Assembly (NCBI RefSeq): GCF_051433195.1
Contig: NZ_JBHMFT010000002.1
Coordinates: 124,001-188,000, forward strand
Origin: Falsiroseomonas sp051433195
Lineage (GTDB): Bacteria; Pseudomonadota; Alphaproteobacteria; Acetobacterales; Acetobacteraceae
Length of the DNA: 64,000 nt
Reading direction: 5' to 3'
Positions 1 to 7,485 of this stretch are shown piece after piece; positions within the stretch are counted from its first letter, which is position 1, and each line of letters starts with the position of its first letter. The notes under the pieces are model-generated. The model made no database searches, had not been told where the DNA came from, and was given only the letters and a program-made list of their open reading frames with translations. The position numbers and the translations under genes were made by a program.

Positions 1-1
1 G

Positions 2-535
2 GCCACCAACCCGGCCGCGCTGTGGCGCCAGGATGGCCTGCGGCTGTCGGTGGAGGGGAGCCTCGCCGTGCTGGGGACGTTGCTGGCCGTGCTCCGCCTG
101 CGCCGGCCCGAGGCCGCAACCGTGCTGGACCGCGCCCACCGGCTGGTCTCCCGCGCCGATGTCTCCGCGCTGCCGCGACGCGAGATCGTGGGCGAGGCAG
201 GCAGCCCCTCCTTCCTCGGCGTCGCCTCGCCGGAAACCGAGCCGGCGCTGCCGGCCGACCTGTTCGCGGACCAGCCGGAGCCGCGCGCGGTGGGCGAGGC
301 CCTGCCTGGGTTGCAGGCTTGGCGGCAACCTGGCGCGCCGCTGCCCTGGCGCGTGGTGGTGATGGCGGAACCCGGCCTCGGCGGGAGCACGGGCCCGGCG
401 CAACTCGGCTGGTGGCTCCGCGTCCTGGCGGCGGAGACGGTGCTGAGCGAGGCGCTGCACCTGGCCGCGCCCGCCGCCGTCGTCGCCGCGCAACCGGACC
501 TGCTGCTGACGCTGGCCGCCGAACCCGAGGCCTGA
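2..535 (+). CDS. Hypothetical protein, 5' end outside the window
   Basis: The frame is open from the first bases of the window and ends at TGA 533-535, so at least 177 C-terminal residues are present and the true start lies upstream. An internal GTG at 50 is not a convincing start because coding sequence continues in front of it. The protein is rich in Ala, Leu and Pro, with a Trp-containing helix-like stretch near the C-terminus. I see no recognisable catalytic motif or membrane segment. It converges on the DsrE-like gene with a 9-base gap. I do not recognise the family. Confidence 0.55.
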   Translation, partial: ATNPAALWRQDGLRLSVEGSLAVLGTLLAVLRLRRPEAATVLDRAHRLVSRADVSALPRREIVGEAGSPSFLGVASPETEPALPADLFADQPEPRAVGEALPGLQAWRQPGAPLPWRVVVMAEPGLGGSTGPAQLGWWLRVLAAETVLSEALHLAAPAAVVAAQPDLLLTLAAEPEA

Positions 536-544
536 GGCCCGGCT

Positions 545-988
545 TCAGAAGGGCAGCACGGTGGTGGCGCGGTCGGTCATGCGGCGCGCCATTTCCGGCG
601 GCTGGGCCGGGCGCACGCCCTCGATCAGCGCCTCCGGCCCGACCCCGGCATTGGGGAGGTACAGCGCGCAGACCTCGGTGCGCACGCCGGCCCGGACGAG
701 GCCGGCCAGCATCTGCGCCGGCGTCGCGCCCATCGGCCGCATCGGGGTTGCGGCCGGGCCCGGCGGGTCGCGGCGCGCGAGGTCGGCGGCGGGACCGCAG
801 AGCATCACCTCCACCGTGGCGCCCTGCGCCCGCATCGCGTTGAGCAGCACGAAGGCCATGCCCTGCACCTGCGGCTCCGCGGTGGTGACCAGGGCCAGCA
901 CGCGCGGCGCTTCCTGCGCGGCGGCGGTCGCGGGGCCGGCGAGGGCGGCCGCGGCGAGGAAAGCGAGGCGGAGGGCTAAGCGGGTCAT
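545..988 (-). CDS. DsrE-like family protein, exported
   Basis: A DsrE/DsrF-fold protein of about 147 residues, probably periplasmic. The N-terminus is a clear Sec signal peptide: Arg residues, a hydrophobic Leu/Ala stretch, then an AxAAQE-type cleavage region. The mature part begins with a VLALVTT strand and has the FVLLNAMRAQGATVEVMLCG segment typical of DsrE folds, with a Cys at the expected end of the second strand. An upstream ATG at 997 has its AAGGG directly abutting it, so the ATG at 988, nine bases downstream of that purine tract, is the better start. It is transcribed divergently from the Rrf2 regulator, and an FNR-type box sits at the right distance to activate it. The partner and the sulfur species handled are unknown. 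Confidence 0.75.
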   Translation of the reverse strand: MTRLALRLAFLAAAALAGPATAAAQEAPRVLALVTTAEPQVQGMAFVLLNAMRAQGATVEVMLCGPAADLARRDPPGPAATPMRPMGATPAQMLAGLVRAGVRTEVCALYLPNAGVGPEALIEGVRPAQPPEMARRMTDRATTVLPF

Positions 989-1035
989 GCGGGGCATCCC
1001 TTGTCGTGGCGGCGGGACGCCGCCGCAGGGAGACC

Positions 1036-1077
1036 TTCGTACCCAGCCCGGAGATGGCCCGCCTTGACAAAAATCAA
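1036..1077 (-). promoter_or_regulatory. Candidate FNR/FixK-dependent promoter of the DsrE-like gene
   Basis: The sequence TTGAC-N4-ATCAA at 1064-1077 matches the FNR/Anr/FixK consensus TTGAT-N4-ATCAA with one mismatch. On the minus strand a -10-like TACGAA lies at 1041-1036, which implies a start near 1029. The centre of the box (1070.5) is then about 41.5 bases upstream, the classic class II activator position. The box also lies about 38 bases before the TTG start of the divergent Rrf2 gene, where bound protein would more likely block transcription. The box is seen directly; the geometry is inference. Confidence 0.6.
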
Positions 1078-1115
1078 TACAGCGGATGATGATTCAGGTG
1101 AGAGAAGGAGCCGCC

Positions 1116-1577
1116 TTGCGCCTCACCCAGTATTCCAACTTCGCCCTGCGCACGCTGCAATTGCTGGCGTTGCGGGCGCCGGAAATCGTCACGGTGGACG
1201 AGGTCGCCCGCGCGCACCGCATCTCCAAGGCGCATCTGGTCAAGGTGGCGGGCGAGCTGGCCCGGCGCGGCTACATCGAGACCCTCCGCGGCCGGCGCGG
1301 CGGCATGCGCCTGGCGCGGCCGGCGGAGCAGATCACGGTCGGCGAGATCATCCGCTGGACCGAGGCGCCGCTGGAGCTGGTCGAGTGCTTCAACGCCGCG
1401 ACCAACACCTGCCCGCTGCTCGGCGTCTGCCACCTCTCGCGCGGCCTGCAACGCGCGCTGCGGGCGTTCCTCTCGGTTCTTGACGACCTGACCATCGCCG
1501 ACATCGCGCTGAACCGCGCCGCGCTGCTGGACCGGCTGACGCGGCAGGATCAGCCCTTCATGGCCGGTTCGCAGTAG
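1116..1577 (+). CDS. Rrf2 family Fe-S transcriptional regulator, NsrR/RirA-like
   Basis: An Rrf2-family winged-helix regulator of 153 residues that should bind an Fe-S cluster. Residues 1-75 form the HTH region, with the RGRRGGMRLARP wing. The ligand cysteines are C91, C99 and C105. I chose the TTG at 1116 because AGAAGGAG lies six bases upstream and because the MRLTQ N-terminus fits the family; upstream ATG codons (1086, 1089) would add ten residues that the family lacks. The Cys numbering and C-X7-C-X5-C spacing are those described for RirA (iron sensing), but many alphaproteobacterial NsrR (nitric oxide sensing) proteins share the spacing. The 3' end overlaps the convergent ArsR-type gene by 28 bases. 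Confidence 0.85.
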   Translation: MRLTQYSNFALRTLQLLALRAPEIVTVDEVARAHRISKAHLVKVAGELARRGYIETLRGRRGGMRLARPAEQITVGEIIRWTEAPLELVECFNAATNTCPLLGVCHLSRGLQRALRAFLSVLDDLTIADIALNRAALLDRLTRQDQPFMAGSQ

Positions 1578-1879
1578 ATTCGGTACAGCGTCTCCAGGAT
1601 CGCCGCCGCCTCGGGGCTGGACAGGCGGTAGTAAATCGTCTGGCCGTCCCGCCGCGTCTCGACCATCCGCAGGTCGCGCATCCGCGCCAGGTGCTGCGAC
1701 AGCGCCGCCGGCGCCAGGCCGACCAGCTCCGCCAGCTGGTTCACGGATTTCTCGCCCTCAAGCAGGTGGCACAGCGCCATCAGCCGCTTCGCGTTGGCCA
1801 GCGCGGCGAGCATCCGTGCGGCCTCCTCCGCCTTGGCTTCCAGCGCGACCAAAGCATCATCAGGGGTATCAGTTTTCAT
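1550..1879 (-). CDS. bigR: ArsR-family polysulfide-responsive repressor, BigR/SqrR-like
   Basis: A 109-residue winged-helix repressor of the ArsR/SmtB superfamily. Two cysteines, C37 (in ALCHL) and C103 (in RIYC), are 66 residues apart, the same spacing as the redox pair in SqrR and BigR, where persulfide bridging releases DNA. The HTH (LAPAALSQHLARMRDLRMVE) and the wing (RRDGQTIYYRL) are intact. It diverges from the sulfide-oxidation operon it presumably represses, and a perfect palindrome lies between the two. The family assignment rests on cysteine placement and neighbours. The choice between the names bigR and sqrR is arbitrary here. Confidence 0.88.
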   Translation of the reverse strand: MKTDTPDDALVALEAKAEEAARMLAALANAKRLMALCHLLEGEKSVNQLAELVGLAPAALSQHLARMRDLRMVETRRDGQTIYYRLSSPEAAAILETLYRIYCEPAMKG

Positions 1880-1880
1880 G

Positions 1881-1910
1881 TTGACATCTTAGCATCTGCG
1901 CAGATATGAA
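1881..1910 (+). promoter_or_regulatory. Promoter and operator of the sulfide-oxidation operon
   Basis: A -35 hexamer TTGACA (1881-1886) and a -10-like TATGAA (1905-1910) are separated by 18 bases. Inside the spacer is the perfect 12-base palindrome ATCTGCGCAGAT (1894-1905). That is a classic place for a repressor that blocks RNA polymerase, and the divergent BigR/SqrR-like gene begins two bases away. The elements are visible; the assignment of repressor to operator is inferred. Confidence 0.65.
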
Positions 1911-1940
1911 TCCAGTGCCAACCCACCGGAGGATCAGCTC

Positions 1941-2159
1941 ATGGTCAATATAGGTTCCGTCGACCGCGCCGCACGCTTCGTGCTCGGCGTCGTGCTCCTC
2001 GCGGCGCCCTTCCTGCTGACGGAGATGTTCGCCCCGCTCGGCGCCTGGCGCTTCCTGGTGGCGGCCGTGGGCCTGGTGCTGCTCGGCACCGCGATCTTCC
2101 GGGTCTGCCCGGCCTACATGCTGTTCGGCATCCGCACCTGCGCCACCGGGCGGGCCTGA
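1941..2159 (+). CDS. DUF2892 (YgaP-like) small membrane protein
   Basis: A 72-residue inner-membrane protein with two hydrophobic segments (about 10-26 and 35-53). It shows the DUF2892 signature: an N-terminal NIGSVDRAAR motif and a C-terminal CPAYMLFGIRTC motif. This domain is found alone or fused to rhodaneses such as YgaP and regularly accompanies sulfide-oxidation genes. A GGAGG six bases upstream supports the ATG. It is the first gene of the operon, followed after one base by the YeeE-like gene. The two cysteines (in VCPAY and RTCAT) could carry persulfide, but no reaction is established for the stand-alone form. Confidence 0.8.
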   Translation: MVNIGSVDRAARFVLGVVLLAAPFLLTEMFAPLGAWRFLVAAVGLVLLGTAIFRVCPAYMLFGIRTCATGRA

Positions 2160-2160
2160 C

Positions 2161-2589
2161 ATGACGGCCACCGAATTCACCCCGGTGGCCTCGCTTCTCG
2201 GCGGCGCGCTGATCGGCGCCTCCGCCGTGATGCTGATGGCCACCACGGGCCGCATCGCCGGCATCAGCGGCATCGCCGTGCGCCTGCTGCCGCCCTATGC
2301 GGACAACGCCTTCGCCGGGCGGCTCGCCTTCATCCTGGGTCTCGTGCTGGCGCCGCTTCTCGTGCTGCTCCTCACCGGCACGGCGCCGGTGCCGAGTATC
2401 GAAGCCGGGACGGGCCTGCTGGTCCTGGCGGGGCTGCTGGTGGGCTTCGGCGCGGTCTGGGGGAATGGCTGCACCTCCGGCCACGGGGTCTGCGGCCTGT
2501 CGCGGCTGTCCGTCCGGTCACTGGTGGCGACGCTGGTCTTCATGGCCGCCGCCATGGCCACCGTCTTCCTCACCCGTCACCTGCTGTGA
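2161..2589 (+). CDS. YeeE/YedE family sulfur transporter, first half
   Basis: A 142-residue membrane protein with about four hydrophobic helices, belonging to the YeeE/YedE (DUF395) family that includes the thiosulfate transporter TsuA/YeeE. The family motif GNGCTSGHGVCGLSRLS is intact, with the Cys residues thought to relay the sulfur compound. Full-length members are about twice this size. Here the protein is split into two genes, as in the PmpA/PmpB pairs next to bigR operons, and the next gene supplies the other half. Its stop overlaps the possible GTG start of that gene. Confidence 0.85.
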   Translation: MTATEFTPVASLLGGALIGASAVMLMATTGRIAGISGIAVRLLPPYADNAFAGRLAFILGLVLAPLLVLLLTGTAPVPSIEAGTGLLVLAGLLVGFGAVWGNGCTSGHGVCGLSRLSVRSLVATLVFMAAAMATVFLTRHLL

Positions 2590-2594
2590 GGCCC

Positions 2595-3053
2595 ATGATG
2601 TCCGTCCTGGTGCAGTTCGCCATCGGCCTGGTCTTCGGCCTCGGCCTGGTCGTCTCCGGCATGTCGAACCCGGCGAAGGTGCTGAACTTCCTCGACCTCG
2701 CCGCGATCCCGGGCGGCGGCTGGGACCCGAGCCTGGCCTTCGTCATGGCCGGCGCCATCGCGGTGACCTTCATCGGCTACAGGCTGGTGCTGCGCCAGCC
2801 GCGACCCATCCTCGGCGGCACGTTCCACCTGCCGACCGCGACGGAGATCGACAGCCGCATCCTCGCCGGCCCGGCGATCTTCGGCGTCGGCTGGGGCCTC
2901 GCCGGCTTCTGCCCGGGGCCGGCCTTCACCGCGCTGACGGTGGGCGGCAACGCGGCCGTGCTGTTCGTCATCGCCATGCTGCTGGGCATGGGCGGCGCCC
3001 GGTGGCTCGCCAGCCGCCCCGATTTCCTGCAACCGGCCACCCCGCGCGCCTGA
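2595..3053 (+). CDS. YeeE/YedE family sulfur transporter, second half (DUF6691)
   Basis: A 152-residue membrane protein with about four hydrophobic segments, the partner half of the preceding YeeE-like gene. The signatures are GLVVSGMSNPAKVLNFLD near the N-terminus and GWGLAGFCPGPAFTALTVG near the C-terminus, the second with the conserved Cys. A GTG at 2586 overlaps the upstream stop, but the ATG at 2595 or 2598 fits the family better. Together the two halves probably form one channel for a sulfur compound such as thiosulfate or sulfide; the substrate cannot be read from sequence. Confidence 0.83.
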   Translation: MMSVLVQFAIGLVFGLGLVVSGMSNPAKVLNFLDLAAIPGGGWDPSLAFVMAGAIAVTFIGYRLVLRQPRPILGGTFHLPTATEIDSRILAGPAIFGVGWGLAGFCPGPAFTALTVGGNAAVLFVIAMLLGMGGARWLASRPDFLQPATPRA

Positions 3054-3081
3054 CGCCAGCCAAGCCGAAAGGAGGAAAGCC

Positions 3082-3975
3082 ATGGACGCCATCCCGCACC
3101 GCATCGACCTCGCCGTGAAGCCCGAGGTCACCGCCTTCTTCGACGCGCCCACCAACACCATCAGCTACGTCGTGAAGGACCCGGAATCCTCCGCCTGCGC
3201 CGTGGTGGATTCGGTGATGGACATCGACTATGCGGCCGGCCGCATCACGCATGGCTCGGCCGATGCGATCATCGCCCACATCAAGGCGCACGGGTTGCGC
3301 CTCGAATGGCTGATCGAGACGCATGTGCATGCGGACCATCTCTCCGCCGCGCCCTACATCCAGCAGAAGCTGGGCGGCCGGATCGGCATCGGCGAGCGGA
3401 TCACCGTGGTGCAGGATGTGTTCGGCAAGGTGTTCAACGAGGGCACCGAGTTCCGTCGCGACGGCAGCCAGTTCGACCGGCTGTTCAAGGATGGCGAGAG
3501 CTACGAGATCGGCGGCATGACCGCCTTCGCGCTGCACACGCCGGGCCATACGCCCGCCTGCATGACGCATGTGATCGGCGATGCCGCCTTCGTCGGCGAT
3601 ACCCTGTTCATGCCGGATGGCGGCTCGGCCCGCGCGGACTTTCCGGGCGGCGACGCGCGCACGCTGTTCCGCTCCATCCGGCGCGTGCTGCAACTGCCAC
3701 CCGAGACGCGGCTGTTCATGTGCCACGACTACGGCCCGAACGGCCGCGACATCCAGTGGGAAACCACCGTCGCCGAGGAACGCGCGCACAACATCCACGC
3801 CAAGGATGGCGTGACGGAGGATGCGTTCGTCGCGATGCGGGAGGCCCGCGACCGGACGCTCGGCATGCCGCGTCTGATCATCCCCTCGCTGCAGGTGAAC
3901 ATGCGCGCCGGCGCGCTGCCGCCGCCGAATGACAGCGGCAAGGTCTTCCTCAAGGTGCCGGTCAACGCCCTCTGA
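3082..3975 (+). CDS. MBL-fold persulfide dioxygenase-like hydrolase (Blh/ETHE1 type)
   Basis: A 297-residue metallo-beta-lactamase-fold protein like the Blh/ETHE1 persulfide dioxygenases, which oxidise glutathione persulfide to sulfite with a mononuclear iron. The metal-site residues are visible: H81, H83, D85 and H86 in THVHADH, H156 in HTPGH, D173 in GDTLF and H215 in MCHDYG. The long C-terminal part, with PRLIIPSLQVNMRAG, is typical of the bacterial Blh form. A strong AAGGAGG precedes the ATG. It sits between the sulfur transporter halves and the SQR fusion, as expected for a sulfide-detoxification pathway in which SQR makes the persulfide consumed here. Confidence 0.88.
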   Translation: MDAIPHRIDLAVKPEVTAFFDAPTNTISYVVKDPESSACAVVDSVMDIDYAAGRITHGSADAIIAHIKAHGLRLEWLIETHVHADHLSAAPYIQQKLGGRIGIGERITVVQDVFGKVFNEGTEFRRDGSQFDRLFKDGESYEIGGMTAFALHTPGHTPACMTHVIGDAAFVGDTLFMPDGGSARADFPGGDARTLFRSIRRVLQLPPETRLFMCHDYGPNGRDIQWETTVAEERAHNIHAKDGVTEDAFVAMREARDRTLGMPRLIIPSLQVNMRAGALPPPNDSGKVFLKVPVNAL

Positions 3976-4017
3976 CATCCGCCGCTGCGGCGGCCACCAG
4001 AAATCGGGAGAACCGCC

Positions 4018-5691
4018 ATGCAGCCGAAGCGCATCGATGCGAGCCTGTCGGTGGCCGGGCAGGTCACGGCCGAGACCGTCCCAGGTCTCGCCGCAGCCGG
4101 CTTCAGGTCCATCCTGTGCAACCGCCCGGATGGCGAGGGCGCCGACCAGCCGGGCTTCGCCGAGATCGAGGCCGCGGCGAAGGCGGCAGGGTTGCAGGCG
4201 GCCTACCAGCCGGTGATTTCCGGCCAGGTGAAGGATGGCGACGCGGCGGCCTTCGGCACGATCCTGGCCAGCCTGCCGAAGCCGGTGCTCGCCTATTGCC
4301 GCACCGGCACACGGTCCGCCACGCTATGGTCGCTGTCGCAGGCCGCGCAGGGGCGCCCGCTGCCCGACATCCTCGGCGCCACCCGTGCGGCCGGCTACGA
4401 CATGGGCGCGGTGGCGCGGCGGATCGCCAATGGCGGTCGCACGCCGACCGATGTGGCGGATGCGACGCATACGGTGGTGATTATCGGCGGTGGCGCCGCC
4501 GGCGTCTCGCTCGCCGCCAGCCTGAAGTCGCGCCAGCCGGACCTCGACATCGCGATCATCGATCCGGCGGAGATCCACTACTACCAGCCGGGCTGGACCA
4601 TGGTCGGCGGCGGCATCTTCGACGCCGCGACCACGGCCCGGACCATGGCCTCCCTCATCCCGCCCGGCGTGCGCTGGATCAAGGCGGCGGTGGCGGCCTT
4701 CGAGCCGGAGAAGCGCGCCGTCATCCTCGATGGCTGCCGCGTGGTGAAATACACCGCGCTGGTCGTGGCGCCCGGCCTGAAGCTGAACTGGGCGGGGGTC
4801 GAGGGCCTGACGGAGACGCTCGGCCGCAACGGCGTGACCTCCAACTACCGCTACGACCTGGCGCCCTACACCTGGGAGTGCGTGCAGGGGCTGAAGGCGG
4901 GGCGCGCGGTGTTCACGCAGCCACCGATGCCGATCAAATGCGCCGGCGCGCCGCAGAAGGCGCTGTACCTTTCGGCCGACCATTGGCTGCGCAGCGGGCG
5001 GCTGAAGGACGTCTCCATCGATTTCTACAATGCCGGCGCGGTGCTGTTCGGCGTCGCGGCCTACGTGCCGGCGCTGATGCGCTACATCGAGCGCTACGGC
5101 GCGGAACTGCACTTCCAGCACACGCTGGCCCGCGTCGATGGGCCGGCGCGGCGCGCCTGGTTCACCCGCACGGATGCGGCGGGCGTCAGCACCCTGGTGG
5201 AGGCGGAATTCGACATGCTGCATGCCGTGCCGCCGCAGATGGCGCCGGATTTCATCCGCGTCTCGCCGCTGGCCGATGCGGCGGGGTGGGTCGATGTCGA
5301 CCAGGCGACGCTGCGCCACCGGACGCTGCCGGGCATCTACGGCCTGGGCGATGCCTGCAACGCGCCCAACGCCAAGACTGCCGCTGCCGCCCGCAAGCAG
5401 GCGCCCGTCGTCGCGCACAACCTATTGAAGGATCTGGCGGCAACGGCGGAGGCCGATGCGATCCATGACGGCTACGGCTCCTGCCCCCTCACCGTGGAGC
5501 GCGGCAAGATCGTGCTCGCCGAGTTCGGCTATGGCGGCAAGCTGCTGCCGAGTTTCCCTTCCTGGCTGATCGACGGCACGCAGCCCAGTCATCTGGCCTG
5601 GCTGCTGAAGGAACGCATGCTGCCGCCGATCTACTGGCGGGCGATGCTGCGGGGTCGCGAATGGATGGCCAGGCCACGGATGGCCGCCTGA
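4018..5691 (+). CDS. DUF442 sulfurtransferase-sulfide:quinone oxidoreductase fusion
   Basis: A 557-residue fusion. Residues 1-110 are a DUF442/TIGR01244 domain with a rhodanese-like active loop CRTGTRS (C94). Residues 150-557 are a flavoprotein with GGGAAG at 157-162 and the features of SQOR-type (type II) sulfide:quinone oxidoreductases: redox cysteines C308 in IKCAGAPQK and C447 in GLGDACN, plus the SCPLTV segment and a C-terminal amphipathic membrane-binding region. It should oxidise sulfide to sulfane sulfur on the cytoplasmic membrane, reduce quinone, and pass the sulfur to its own N-terminal domain or to the neighbouring persulfide dioxygenase. A GGGAGAA ribosome-binding site precedes the ATG. 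The fusion is widespread; transfer within the chain is inference. Confidence 0.9.
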   Translation: MQPKRIDASLSVAGQVTAETVPGLAAAGFRSILCNRPDGEGADQPGFAEIEAAAKAAGLQAAYQPVISGQVKDGDAAAFGTILASLPKPVLAYCRTGTRSATLWSLSQAAQGRPLPDILGATRAAGYDMGAVARRIANGGRTPTDVADATHTVVIIGGGAAGVSLAASLKSRQPDLDIAIIDPAEIHYYQPGWTMVGGGIFDAATTARTMASLIPPGVRWIKAAVAAFEPEKRAVILDGCRVVKYTALVVAPGLKLNWAGVEGLTETLGRNGVTSNYRYDLAPYTWECVQGLKAGRAVFTQPPMPIKCAGAPQKALYLSADHWLRSGRLKDVSIDFYNAGAVLFGVAAYVPALMRYIERYGAELHFQHTLARVDGPARRAWFTRTDAAGVSTLVEAEFDMLHAVPPQMAPDFIRVSPLADAAGWVDVDQATLRHRTLPGIYGLGDACNAPNAKTAAAARKQAPVVAHNLLKDLAATAEADAIHDGYGSCPLTVERGKIVLAEFGYGGKLLPSFPSWLIDGTQPSHLAWLLKERMLPPIYWRAMLRGREWMARPRMAA

Positions 5692-5692
5692 G

Positions 5693-7468
5693 ATGACCCG
5701 CCGCCTGCAACGCCTGCTGCCGATCCTGGACTGGGCGCCGCGCTACACCCGTGGCGAGGCGGCCAGCGACCTGTTCGCCGCCGTGATCGTGACGATCATG
5801 CTGGTGCCGCAAAGCCTGGCCTACGCCATGCTCGCCGGCCTGCCGCCGGTCGTCGGGCTGTACGCCTCGATCCTGCCCCTGGTGGCCTACGCCATCTTCG
5901 GCACCAGCCGCACGCTGGCGGTGGGGCCGGTGGCGGTGGTGTCGCTGATGACGGCGGCCGCCATCGCGCCGATCGCGGCCCAGGGCACGGCCGCCTACCT
6001 GACGGCGGCGGTGACGCTGGCCTTCCTGTCCGGCCTGATCCTGATCGGCATGGCGGTGCTGCGGCTGGGGTTCCTGGCGAATTTCCTCAGCCATCCGGTG
6101 ATCTCGGGCTTCATCACCGCCTCCGGCCTCCTGATCGCGGCAAGCCAGCTCAAGCACATCCTGGGCATCGCGGTGGAGGGCGATACGCTGGCGCACATCG
6201 CGCAGGGCGTGTTCGGCGAGATCGGCGCGACCAACCCGTTCACGGCGCTGATCGGCGTCACGTCGGTCGGCTTCCTGTTCTGGGTGCGCCGGCGGCTGAA
6301 GCCCAGCCTGATCCGGCTCGGCCTCAGGCCGCGCCTGGCGGACCTGCTGGCCAAGGCCGGGCCGCTCGCGGCCATCGTGCTGTCGATCCTGGCCGTGGTC
6401 GGGCTCGGGCTCGACGACCGGGGCGTGAAGATCGTGGGCGAAATCCCGGCCGGCCTGCCGCCCTTCGCGCTGCCCGGCTTCGATGCCGCGCTATGGCTGC
6501 AACTGCTGCCGGCGGCGGCGCTGATCAGCCTGGTGGGCTTCGTCGAATCCGTCTCCGTCGCGCAGACCCTGGCCGCCAGGCGGCGCCAGCGCATCGAGGC
6601 GAACCAGGAACTGGTGGGCCTCGGCACCGCCAACATCGCGGCGGCGGTCTCCGGCGGCTATCCGGTGACGGGCGGCTTCGCGCGGTCCGTGGTGAATTTC
6701 GATGCCGGCGCGGCGACGCCGCTGGCCGGCGCCATCACCGCCATCGGCCTCCTGGCCGCCACGCTGTTCCTGACGCCGCTGTTCCGCTTCCTGCCGCAGG
6801 CGGTGCTGGCGGCGACCATCATCGTCGCGGTGCTGTCGCTGGTGGACCTGCGCGCCATCCAGCGGACCTGGGCCTATTCGAAGGCGGATTTCGCGGCGAT
6901 GGCCGCGACGATCCTGCTGGTGCTGTTCGTCGGCGTGGAGGAAGGCATCCTGGCCGGCGTGGGGCTGTCGCTGCTGCTGTTCCTGTGGCGCACCAGCACC
7001 CCGCACATGGCGATCGTGGGCCAGGTGCCGGGCACCGAGCATTTCCGCAACGTTGACCGGCACAAGGTCCTCACCGATCCCGCCATCCTGTCGCTGCGGG
7101 TGGATGAGAGCCTGTACTTCGCCAATGCCCGCTACCTGGAGGACCGCATCTACGCCGAGGTCACCGCGCGCCCGGAGCTGCGGCACGTCATCCTGATGTG
7201 CCCGGCCGTCAACCTGATCGACGCCAGCGCGCTGGAAAGCCTGGAGGCGATCGCGGACCGGCTGCAGGCCGCCGGCGTCGGTTTCCACCTGTCGGAGGTG
7301 AAGGGGCCGGTGATGGATGCGCTGCAGCGCTCCGACTTCTTCGCCCATTTCAGGGGCCAGGTGTTCCTCTCGCAATTCGAGGCAGTGCGCAGCCTGGCGA
7401 CGGAGGAGGTGGTCGTGCCGCGCCACACGCAGATGGAAGACCGGGAAACGGCCCTCCCGACCGGCTGA
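5693..7468 (+). CDS. SulP family inorganic anion transporter
   Basis: A 591-residue SulP/SLC26 permease. About ten to twelve hydrophobic helices cover residues 25-420, beginning with the family signature around VPQSLAYAMLAGLPPVVGLYAS. A cytosolic STAS domain follows (about 440-560, with CPAVNLIDASALESLEAI). The start lies one base after the SQR fusion stop, so the two are co-transcribed and probably translationally coupled. In this context it most likely exports or exchanges sulfate or sulfite made from sulfide; SulP proteins can also move bicarbonate, which sequence alone cannot exclude. Confidence 0.9.
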   Translation: MTRRLQRLLPILDWAPRYTRGEAASDLFAAVIVTIMLVPQSLAYAMLAGLPPVVGLYASILPLVAYAIFGTSRTLAVGPVAVVSLMTAAAIAPIAAQGTAAYLTAAVTLAFLSGLILIGMAVLRLGFLANFLSHPVISGFITASGLLIAASQLKHILGIAVEGDTLAHIAQGVFGEIGATNPFTALIGVTSVGFLFWVRRRLKPSLIRLGLRPRLADLLAKAGPLAAIVLSILAVVGLGLDDRGVKIVGEIPAGLPPFALPGFDAALWLQLLPAAALISLVGFVESVSVAQTLAARRRQRIEANQELVGLGTANIAAAVSGGYPVTGGFARSVVNFDAGAATPLAGAITAIGLLAATLFLTPLFRFLPQAVLAATIIVAVLSLVDLRAIQRTWAYSKADFAAMAATILLVLFVGVEEGILAGVGLSLLLFLWRTSTPHMAIVGQVPGTEHFRNVDRHKVLTDPAILSLRVDESLYFANARYLEDRIYAEVTARPELRHVILMCPAVNLIDASALESLEAIADRLQAAGVGFHLSEVKGPVMDALQRSDFFAHFRGQVFLSQFEAVRSLATEEVVVPRHTQMEDRETALPTG

Positions 7469-7485
7469 CCGCGGAAGATCAGCCG
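7462..7485. terminator. Weak hairpin between convergent sulP and NMO genes
   Basis: CGGCTGA (7462-7468) and TCAGCCG (7479-7485) form a perfect 7-base-pair stem with a 10-base loop, and the arms include both stop codons of the convergent genes. There is no T tract, so it may slow rather than terminate transcription. Confidence 0.3.
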
